From: Marsupella aquatica
Lineage: Eukaryota > Marchantiophyta
DNA: 64,000 nt
Assembly: GCA_973895155.1 (NCBI GenBank)
Contig: OZ316893.1
Span: 3,658,001-3,722,000, forward strand
Reading direction: 5' to 3'
Shown here: positions 33,819 through 42,974 of the stretch, in pieces
How the letters are laid out: each line of letters opens with the position of its first letter
Position numbering within the stretch: position 1 is the first letter of the stretch
The notes under the pieces: model-generated
Told to the model about the DNA's origin: nothing
What the model saw: the letters and a program-made list of their open reading frames with translations, nothing else
Databases searched by the model: none
Program-made: the position numbers and the translations under genes

Positions 33819-35234
33819 TCACCGACACTGAGGACACAACCATGATCCACTAGGAATCACCTGCAATGGTGGTGTCAAACATGACATGTGTCATCCTCTA
33901 GAACACTTATCACAAATCAACATAGTAGTTGCTCCCTAATCCACACAACATATATTTCAAGCCAGCACGAACATGTGCCAAGCTTGGATCTACTGTACCA
34001 TCAATGTTGGGAAGGTGACATGGTGCACAGTTGCGCACATGATCCTTCCAAACTATACAATCGCGTCCCTCCAACATCAGGACACCAGAAGGCAACACTT
34101 CACGCACACGTAAGATTGTCCGGCCTGCGGTCACATCAAGTATCGTGGGTGCTGTCTGCTGCAAATAAATATAATCACCAGGATGAAATCGTCGAATGCT
34201 TGCACGGTAACCTCCTCCACGAATAGTGGCATACCTCAAAGTATCACAATGTTGGGCAATGGCAAGGTTATCGAAAGCCATGGGCATCACTCGCTGAAAT
34301 ACCCGTGCTCTCTTTGAACACACCTTGACCCAAACATCAGGATCATCCAAGTTCACAACTGATGCAGCATCACGACGAATAGCTGCTGGAAAATCTGGCT
34401 CCTACCATAGAGCAAAAAGTAAGGTGAGAAGGATGCAAGTGATGCTTGCCGACTAAAACGGTAGCCCATAGCTAACCAAGGTAGCTGGAGATCCCAATCT
34501 CCCAGATGACCAACCTGCAAGCCATACTTACGCAATCCTCTCTTCACAATTTGCACAACTCTCTCAGCTAATCCATCTGCCTCAGGATGATCACGAGAGG
34601 TAGTACGATGATCAATCAGAGCTTGTTCACACAAACTCTCAAACTTTCCACGGAACTCAGTTCCCTGATCAGTCAACACCTCAGCTGGTGCTCCAAAATG
34701 ACTGAGTACACGATCCAAAAATGTAGCAGCAACTCCTCCACTGGCTTTATCTGGCAACGCCACTAGCTTAATCCACTTGGAGAAGTGCTCCACCATGACC
34801 AAAACATACCGATTATGACGTTGGGTAAGAGGTAATGGACTAGCAAAATCCAAACTCCAACGATATCCCAAACCCATGATTGGCAACGGGTGCAACTGGG
34901 GAGTGGGAGCATTAAATGATGCTCTCACTCTATCACATACCACACACTTAGCTATCAACTACTGGACATAAGTATGCATACCACGCCACCAATATTGTGT
35001 CTGCAGCAAGCTGTAAGTGCGCTTTACACCAAAGTGACACAACTCCTCGTGCGCATGTCGCACCAAATGTACTCTCTGTGATGGTTTTGGGACCACCAAC
35101 ACTCTACCATCATGCAATACTCTCAAAAGATGGTTTCCCTCCCATCGAAACGTCTTGGCTCTCTGTAGAACCCTGTCACGTTCCTTGGCATCAACACTGC
35201 CAACAATAGAACCACTGCGCAGATATTCCAACAC
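33819..35234 (-). pseudogene. Gypsy integrase with C-terminal PHD finger (frameshifted)
   Basis: Three pieces: 35234-34959, 34958-34353 and 34356-33910. The zinc-binding HHCC domain is visible (HAHEELCHFG ... CVVC). The core follows with DDE residues in LDFASPL, LTDQGTEFRG and DHPEADGLAER. Next comes a C-terminal domain (FHPGDYIYLQQ, then CHLPNIDGTVDPSL). The frame that ends at 33910 has just begun a Cys pair. One frame over, 33926-33819 reads TMLICDKC, a stop, HMSC, TPPLQVIP, GSWLCPQC. That is PHD C4HC3 spacing: C-x2-C, C-x4-H, H-x2-C, C-x14-C, C-x2-C, with the conserved Trp before the last pair. One stop falls where PHD fingers usually have Trp before the His, and a Tyr sits at the first Cys. 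Integrase inserts the cDNA; the PHD probably bound histone H3 tails to guide insertion (inference). Confidence 0.85.
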
Positions 35235-35255
35235 TCTCGAATCATTGTGGATATC

Positions 35256-36775
35256 TTATTTTCCAGTAGTTACCTCACTAACATCCACATCTGAAGACTC
35301 ATCATCCACTCCATCCAATGAGGTAGAGTCCACAGATCCACTGTATGCTGGCACCCAACAAAGAAAGGCAGATGCATGCCATCCTGGCACCATCTCCTTA
35401 TCTGACTCATCATGCCATCTGGCTCCAGTCTCATCTTGCTGACTGGTACATGGATTGCGGCTTAATCCATCTGCATCCAAGTTCACTTTTCCAGGCCTAT
35501 GCACCACTTGGAAATCATACTCCTGTAACAACAATGCCCATCATGCAAGCTTCCCTGTAAGCTTGTCAGACTCCATTAACCACTTAAGAGGCTGATGATC
35601 AGTGATCAAGGTGAAGGGGTTACCAAACAAGTAGCAACGAAAGTGTGCAACAGCCCACACTTTCCCTCATAAGAGCTATACTTAGCCTCTGCTGAATTGT
35701 TTGATCTACTGGCATAAGCCACAACAAACTCATTCCCCTCATCGTCCTTCTGAGTCGGCACTGCTCCAAGTCCTACTCCACTCCAATCAGTGTGTAGCTG
35801 AAATGGTCTGCCTGAAATGGGTCTTCTCAAAATAGGGGATGATGCCAACCTTTGCTTCAACTCCTGAAAGGCATGCTCCTGGTCATCACCCCAAATCCAT
35901 TCCTGATCCAACTTAGTGAGTATGGTCAAAGGGTTAGCAAGCTGGCTAAATCCTTTAACATACCTCCTGTAGTAGCTTGCCAATCCCAAGAATGCACGAA
36001 CTCTACTCACATCAGTAGGATAAGGAATCTGTGTAATGGCCTCCACTTTAGTCTGCTGTACACCCAATCCCCCTGGGTATATAGTGTGGCCCAAATACTC
36101 AATCTGGTCTTGGAAGAACTTACACTTGCTAGGATGGAGCTTCAACCCATGTGCTCTCAATCTCTCCAACACAGTCTGCAAGTGCTACTGATGTTCTTCC
36201 ACAGTAGAAGAATAAACCAAAATATCATCAATATAACATCTGACAAAATCCAAACCTGCAAGGATTCGATCCATGACTCTCTGGAACTCAGCTGGTGCAT
36301 TCTTCAACCCAAATGGTAAGAATAACCACTGATACAAACGATCTTTGCCATAAGAATCAATCCCCCAGAATGCTGTCTTGGACCTGTCAGCATGCCTAAT
36401 TGGAACCTGATGGTACCCTGCCCTCAGATCCAATGAACTGAAAACCTTTGCATGCCCCACAACATCAAAGATCTCTTCAGGTGTGGGCATGGCATATCTA
36501 TCAGATTTTGTTTGGCGATTAATGGGTCTGTAATCACCACACATGCGCCTATCTGTGTAATTGCCATGCACATCCTTCTTGGCTGGCATCACTATGGCAG
36601 ATGCATACTCCCCATATGAAATCTCCACCAATCCAACCTCCAACAAATCTTGAGTTCTGCTTTGAATCAGAGCTCTCTCCATGTCACTGTAACGGTATGG
36701 CCTACGAAAGATTGGCGCATCACTAGCCAATTCAATCTGAATACCAGGACCCTTTAATGTCCCCAAATCTTTCAT
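35256..36775 (-). pseudogene. Gypsy reverse transcriptase and RNase H
   Basis: RT starts near 36775 (GPGIQIELASDAPIFRRPYR). It contains MCGDYRPINRQT, FSSLDLRAGYHQVPI, FLPFGLKNAPAEFQR and the catalytic YIDDILVYS, intact. A TAG at 36182-36184 interrupts the connection. The thumb (FLGLASYYRRYVKGFS) and RNase H follow (HTDWS, AEAKYSSYE, ITDHQPLKWL, HRPGKVNLDADGLSR). RNase H shows the expected acidic residues but has a stop at about 35550 and another break near 35606. These enzymes would copy the element RNA to cDNA in virus-like particles. The stretch 36776-37090 is a low-similarity linker to the methyltransferase. Confidence 0.88.
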
Positions 36776-37090
36776 GCTAAATGCTAAACAATTCTAGTAA
36801 CTCTTCAGGAATTGATGCATGCGACGTCTCTCCTCCCCTGTCAACTTAGGGCCAAGCTGTGGTTCCCAACTCTCCACCAAATCCCTAATATCTCTTTGTA
36901 GGGTAGAAGAGATAGCCGATGATTGCTATTTAGCAGTAGATTGAGTAGTCCCTTCCTGCTCAACAATCTGTCTAGTCTTGGCCAATCCTGCCATAGGTCC
37001 ATGGACTGTCTGCTCGCCCCCAGCTGTGGTCAATACTGTCTCAGTGGACCGCAAGCTCACCAAGGGACAATTAGTAATTCCAGCAGAGCG

Positions 37091-38221
37091 CATCCGCAAC
37101 TGTTCAGCTACTCCCAAGCTGATAATCCAAGTCAAACAATTCAGGTCCATTGCTTGACCAAGGACCTGGCGCCGCAAACCCTCTGACACAGAGGCAACTG
37201 CAGTGGTGCCAGTCAAAATCCCATAGCACGCTCTCTCTCATCAGCAGAAGGCTCCACTAACTGCTGGAGAGCTGTATCCCACACAAGTCCAGGGCCACCT
37301 GCTCTGAATGCATATGAAGTAGAGTGGCTTACAAGAGTGGGTAATGCACAACGTGGGCGCCCAACTGCATTGACCATTGCCAATGGAGGTCTATTAGGTT
37401 GGGTCACACCCTGTGCCCGACGCCCTGGATCCAAAATATCATCCACCACTAAGGCTGGTGAGCGTGGAATGCTGTCAAATGCGCGCTTCAGCACCTCACA
37501 TGGGATCAAATTAGATCAAATTAGTCCACCACAAGCGTGGACGATGTGCACGAGAACCCACATGTGCAGCATCCAATAACACAGCAGGTCCAATCCAAGA
37601 CCTCACCTGGTGAACATTGGCAACAATCCGACTACGATCATCACCTAACAATGGCACATTCTCCAAAATGTATGTTGGAGACTGTGTTTGATGTAGCTGG
37701 AGATGACGCAGCACCCGTAACATCTCCCAAAACAATGCAGAGCGTGGATCATGAAGTCCATGCCCAATGCCAGCTCTAGATTGGCCCTGACATGGCCAAC
37801 CAGCAATCACCAAATCAATGGGGCCAACACGATGTAGATGATCCGCCCCCAACAAGGAAATATCAGCAGGTAGTGCATGTTGATAACCACGAACAGCATC
37901 CACTGGCAGCAACTGTGGATATCTATCCACCAACATAGCCACATGTCGCAATGAGACTCTCCGTGCTGTCTCATCTGTCTCCACATACAAATAACAACGC
38001 ACAGGAATTCCTGCCTGAAGAACAACAGCCAATCCAGTGCTAATCCCACCAAAAAGATCCAACAAACAAATACCCTCCGGTGGATATTGCCAAGCAATAG
38101 GAGTGGTATCCAACGGTGAAAGAGTCACAGGTCCATCTGCAAGAGACTGCTCTGCTCCTGACTGTGGTGTAAAAGCATGACGCCATGCATCATGTACCAA
38201 TCGTGCTACTGCTTGTGGCAA
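37091..38221 (-). pseudogene. C5 cytosine DNA methyltransferase domain (DNMT3/DRM-like) inside the gypsy polyprotein
   Basis: The first segment (236 codons, 38221-37511) shows motif I LLDLFGGISTGL (residues about 53-64), the motif II Glu in YVETDETA (81), motif IV IAGWPCQGQSRAG with catalytic Cys 144, motif VI ENVP (187-190) and motif VIII AHRPRLWWTN (225-234). The frame then breaks at an exact 10-bp tandem duplication (37504-37523). One frame over, 37509-37213 continues with LPTLVSHSTSYAFRAGGPG and EPSADERERAMGF. A second slip in an A4 run (37215-37218) returns to the original frame, where motif X follows (LRRQVLGQAMDLNCLTWIIS). Motif order I-IV-VI-VIII-X and the GWPCQ/ENV style fit DNMT3/DRM-type enzymes rather than DNMT1/CMT; I see no BAH or UBA domain. 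It sits between protease and RT, in the same frame as both. Expected role: transfer of methyl from SAM to cytosine in element or host DNA. Confidence 0.9.
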
Positions 38222-38272
38222 GGTCTATGTAGTGCCCCACACTGGTGGCACAACACTGCCAACAGGTAATCC

Positions 38273-39023
38273 TCACATGATGTGCTCCTCATGAGATTCC
38301 TCCAATGGTGGAACATCGGCTGCATGCGCATTACCCTCAATCAAATCATCAGGTCCAGCAATTACACCACTAAATGCTGCCAAAGACAATGGTGTGGATT
38401 TAGGGCCTCCCACAGGTCCACTAAATCTCACTAGCAATTTGCTCAATCGAGCATCTCCTGACTGCCAATCAGGTCCATATGACACTGATTCCTCCCAAAA
38501 ATCAAGAATAAATCCCATCCATGGGTAGAGCACTGTACATCCCACCAACACATCATATGACTTTGCCTTAGTCAGAATAGCTCGCGCTTGTATCTGTGAG
38601 CTATCTGTGGTATGACCTTCCTGAATCCTCAAATCAAGTGGTCTCCTGGTGATATGCTGTGTAGGTGTAGGTCCCCCCAATGAAGTCTGAATGGGAAAGG
38701 GACAATCCTCCAAATCCTCTAGATGCAATCCCAATCCACGTATGGCAGACTTCCCCAACATCAAGGGCTGAGCACTAGTATCAAGTAACACTCTCTCTGG
38801 CTGGTATACTACTCCAGAAGGCCCAACTAATCGGAAGATACCACTTCGATTATCCAATGACACAACACTAGGTTTAAACCTAGTCCTCTCAAATGCAGGG
38901 CGTGCTGGTAAATCCACCAACCTCGCTGCTGCTGCATGCCATGTCTCACTAGTAGCAGTACGTGCTATGGTCTTCACTGCTTCAACACTGCAAGCTACTT
39001 CTGCATGGGAAGCAACAACTGGA
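38273..39023 (-). pseudogene. Gypsy aspartic protease region
   Basis: It reads VLLDTSAQPLMLGKSAIRGL, a retropepsin active-site region with D-T-S in place of D-T/S-G, then DVLVGCTVLYPWMGFILDF, the second conserved protease strand. The frame is the same as the methyltransferase; TGA at 38273-38275 and TAG near 38227 separate them. On the 5' side the frame runs through the MITE's target duplication into gag, showing that gag and protease were one frame before the insertion. Confidence 0.7.
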
Positions 39024-39031
39024 GTGTCCTC

Positions 39032-39326
39032 TCGGGGGTCTCACTATATGGGGACCTCCCCATCGCCTGTGACGTTTTTAGGCCTCGGACCCCCTAAAAT
39101 GTAAGAATTTTTTTTATTTTTTAACCCTTATAAAGTTGGAATATTCTTGGAATATTCCAAAAATTGGATTAAAAAGACCCTAATGTTCTTATAAGTCTCA
39201 AAATTGAATTTAAAAGACCATATTGTTCTTCTACAAAAATTCTTAAGTCTTCCCTTAGAACCAATAAAATGACCCTATCCTTCGTCGCACGTGATATGCC
39301 ACTTTTGTGGAAGTGAAACCCCCGAG
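39032..39326. mobile_element. 295-bp MITE with 8-bp target duplication (hAT-like)
   Basis: It is flanked by exact AGTGTCCT (39024-39031 and 39327-39334). The ends are inverted: CTCGGGGGTCTCAC at the left and the complement CTCGGGGGTTTCAC from the right. The inside is AT-rich and non-coding. An 8-bp duplication is typical of hAT transposons. Removing the MITE and one target copy (303 bp) keeps the gag-protease frame. Confidence 0.88.
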
Positions 39327-39362
39327 AGTGTCCTCACAGAGTGTAGCTACCAATCTGAACAC

Positions 39363-41157
39363 TTATGCAGGACCAACTCCCAAGTTCAGCATGTCTGTCG
39401 CTGAAAATAATGGGGTGCATACTATGGCAGTAGCCACCCCCAGTAGGGTACCTGTCATCCCTACTGTATCACTACCGGATTCTGCCAACTTACCCACGCC
39501 AGGGTTTATCCGAACCGGGTTCATAGAGGCAGTCTGAACTGTCTTTGACAATGTAAAAAACTGAGGAAGCTTTGTCTGCCGATGTGCATCCCCCCTCTGT
39601 GGATCTACCTCCACTACTGATCCTCGGGGCTCAAGAGCTTTGGCTGCCCCACGTGTCAAAGCTACTGATGCATCAATATGTGCAGTGCCACACATGAATC
39701 CCATGGTGGCAAGATCTCCATCAGCTCCATAAGATGTGGAAGGACCATGGGATGTGGAAGGTCCATAGGATGTAGATGCCCCATCACCCGAAGTAGGTCT
39801 CACTTGGGAACTAGCCATGGCAGCTAGTTGTTGCTCCAATTGAGCAATTTTAGCATCCTTTGGATCTATGGTTACAGCAGGGGCAGCGTCACCTCCCTGT
39901 CTCCCTGCATGTGGCATGCCACGACCACGTCCACCACCTCTACCTCCTCCTCCTCTTCCCTGATCATGTGTACGGGATCCTCCCCTCCGTAACTCAGGGT
40001 GGAGTGAGAAACACCTATCCTTGGTGTGTCCAGGAGCTCCACAATGATCACACTATCGCTGATCAGGTGCTGATGCTCCCCCTGATCCTCTATGATCTGG
40101 GAAATATCTCTGTGCATGATCCCCATCACAGGTCCAACATCCTGACTGCTGTCTAGCATAAGAGGGCACAGGTCTCTGGCTGGTAGACTCTCGTGCAATA
40201 GGCTTCTTCCTCTGGCTCTTCTGTGCAGTAGGTTGTGGTGTAGATGTAGATGCAGCCTTTGGTGCTTCCTTGGCAAATCCGGAAGTCATCACCTTCTCAT
40301 TCACCATATTGAGCTCAAATTCTCTGTCCAGAATTGCATACCGAAACTGGACTGCTTGAGCCTCTGTCACTCCCTTGGTGACAGTGATCAATCTGCGCAT
40401 ACGAGTGTATGCCTCACGTAGACTCTCTCCAATCTTGCGCTGGAACTCCTGGAGACCCTTCAACTTATCAGTTCTCACACCCTGATAGTTCTGCTTCAGT
40501 ACCTCAAAGAATTCCACCACAGGATTAAATGTTGGCGCAACTCCAGTTCCTGTCACAATCACACCGGCAGGAGTAGCGGTGGATGCTGCTGGAGTGCTGC
40601 TGGTGGATGGTGTGCCACTCTGGCTAGTGTTGCTAGAAGAGGCAGCAGCTGTGGCAATGGGTTGGGCAACTGCACTAGTGCCATAGGTGATGGACACGTA
40701 ATTAGGTGACCAATGCTGCCTCCATGCCTCAATCTCAACCAAATGAGCCTTCCGAAACTCATGGTAGTCATCCATGGGTGGCCCCTCCAATTGCTGAAAT
40801 AATCCCTTCCATGCCATGAAAGGGGTAAACAACGTGGCGTTACGCAATGTCTGCATATCGCACCACGTATCAAACTCCTGGATGAAGTCATCCAGATCAA
40901 TTGTGCCAACTGCACCAAAGTATCATCATGGGCCCTTTGTAGCCCCGTACATCTCGTCCATATCCCACAACAAAGGTGCAACCACCTGATGACGAGGAGA
41001 ACTGGTCACTGAGTCCTCGTCGGAATCACTGTCAAAAGCTGCACTGCTGACTGCTACCAATACCGCTGGCCGAAACTACGCCCCACTCTGAGTGAAACCG
41101 GTCTGTCGTCCATCGGGTAACCCAGCAGCACCAGAAGAATCCGTGGTGACCAACCTA
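39363..41157 (-). pseudogene. Gypsy gag with two zinc knuckles (stops)
   Basis: The frame runs from near 41157 through an acidic stretch (FDSDSDEDSVTSS) and a capsid-like domain (FIQEFDTWCDMQ; LKGLQEFQRKIGESLREAYT). A first knuckle is CWTCDGDHAQRY with Phe at the last Cys position, and a second is CDHCGAPGHTKDRC. An Arg/Gly-rich segment follows, then a coiled stretch (DAKIAQLEQQLAAM). In-frame stops are TAG 41076-41078, two TGA at 40923-40928, TAG 40053-40055 (between the knuckles) and TAA 39363-39365. Gag packages the RNA. Confidence 0.8.
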
Positions 41158-42647
41158 ACCTAATCTATATGTTAACCCTAAGGGCAACCTGTCCCTGTCA
41201 GCAACACAAGCACTCACCATGGTGTGTTGGGCATCACTCCAACATCACCAGGAGAGAAATACGTAGCACAACTAGAATATCCGGTCGCAAACCCGGATCA
41301 CTCCTATAGAATCAAGTGCCCACGCCAAACCAACATGGCGCATAAACAGGAAGCATGTGTGGAGAGGATCCAACAACAAGAAGAGGATTTACCACAACTC
41401 TCCACACCAATCAATCAAAAATACATGAAAATAATGTGCATATAGTTCAATGTAGGGCCTTCATAATAGGCCTCAAGAATCCCGCGTCAAATGTTCAAGA
41501 ATCCATCGCAAACTAGCTAAAACAGAGTATCTAGATGAATTCAAAAGTGCATAAAACCCCTAGGGCCTCATTTCTTGGACACCAAGTGTGGAAGGAAGCA
41601 TGTACAATGCACCACATAGGAACTTGCTAGTTAAGCGCATGAGGGGAGGATTAGCTTTGGGATGGGTGACCTCTCACTTGTCATTATGCACCAAATCTGC
41701 CACTCCAAAATGGCAGCACTTGCAATTCTCCTCACGTACTGGCTTGCTGGCCCGCCCGCTCTTGCTCCGCCCTCACGCCCCTCATCCCGAGTAACCATGA
41801 GTTGTCTCGAAGCCTTGAAACGCCGAGATGAGCCAAAGAGTGAGCCCTTCACGCCCACTACGCCGGAACCAAGTCCAGATTTCGCACCATTCGGACTTCT
41901 GGCCCCTGTTTCCCTTCGCAGAACTGCACGGTAGCGGCGTACACTCCGTCGCAACAGCAATCCGCGGATGCTGCCACCGCATTGACGTACTGTCTCACAA
42001 AAATGCAGATCGTCGGTTGAAATCTCACAACATTTGGGTCTCAATCCCTCAGTTTCCTTCAAAGAAACACGTTGCAAAATGCAGCTCGACTTCGCGTCAA
42101 CCAACACTTAACCGAGCGCAAAATCAGCAACATATGCAGCTGCCGGCAGTCGCTTTCTTCACACCAAACTTGGTCCGCACAGATCAGCATACGGAAGAAC
42201 TAGACAACAATACGGCCGCGCCTCGCAGATTTGCATACGGACAAACTAGATAGCAATATGGCCGCGCACTTCGCAAATCTGCAACCGATGACACCATCAG
42301 AATGTTGTTTCCTTCACAAAAACAGCCACCGCTTCACAGGATAGAACACTGCCGCACCCGATCTGCTTGTAGCCAACCGATACAACTCAAACAATTCGAT
42401 CTGCAACCAAGATCTGCACACTGTCGACAGATTTGTGCATACAGGCTACAGATCTGCCAAACCTCCAACTCCAGATCCGCTCAAGAATCAAACTCACAGG
42501 ATCTCAACTTGGATCCACATGCCGGCGATCCAATCAAACGATACGCTGCACGATCCGAGATACCACGAACCGTCGCCGAACACAATCAAACTGAAAATCG
42601 AAGCTCTGTCCAACAACAGCAGAGTCCGATGCCTGATCTTTCAATGT
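41158..42647 (-). other. 5' leader of the gypsy element, about 1.5 kb
   Basis: This lies between the right terminal repeat and gag. I find no tRNA primer-binding site directly next to the repeat. A sequence with TGGTATC at about 42569 (- strand) is only a partial match to an initiator-Met primer site. The stretch is open on both strands at 41660-42100, but no product is recognisable. Confidence 0.45.
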
Positions 42648-42974
42648 AATCTCCATACAATCGGCACAACGATCCCGGTCAACAATACCCCATCGATCCC
42701 GCACCGATCCGATCACACACGTATGTCAACCCAATGCACCTTGCACTACTCAAAGAATCCACGTTACACAAGCGGAGCTCACAGCCACCATAGCCACTCA
42801 AGCTCCTCTCTCTCCAAGGCTCAACATTGAAAGATGACCTTTCAATGCCTCACAAGTGAGAAGTACCCTCTCACACAAACCTGACGGAACCTTATTGACT
42901 CCAATAGCACTCATACCAAACGTACATACTCTAATAGCACGATATACTACTACACTACTCAGAATGGTGTGACA
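42648..42974 (-). repeat. Right (5') LTR copy, 327 bp
   Basis: It matches 33180-33506 with nine differences, eight transitions. It ends TGACA and is followed by CCAG, matching the left flank. It lacks the 137-bp end module present in the left LTR, so it is either truncated or rearranged. Confidence 0.8.

Larger units (their letters stand above)
33043..42974 (-). mobile_element. Ty3/gypsy LTR retrotransposon carrying a DNA methyltransferase and a PHD finger (degenerate)
   Basis: This 9.9-kb element is read on the - strand. Terminal repeats start TGTC and end GACA, and CCAG flanks it on both sides (33039-33042 and 42975-42978). Internal order is gag, protease, C5 DNA methyltransferase, reverse transcriptase, RNase H, integrase, PHD finger. 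RT precedes integrase, which is the gypsy order. Protease, methyltransferase, RT and most of RNase H share one frame, consistent with a single polyprotein. At least ten in-frame stops, several frameshifts and a 295-bp MITE insertion make it non-coding today. The terminal repeats share 318 of 327 aligned bases. From memory, gypsy-class elements with methyltransferases have been reported in charophyte algae; I know of no description with this combination in a land plant. Confidence 0.9.

Noticed and set aside
41662-41934. + strand frame in the gypsy leader, antisense to the element
   Set aside because: Protein-like in places, but it lies in a G+C-rich stretch open on both strands, with no family resemblance.
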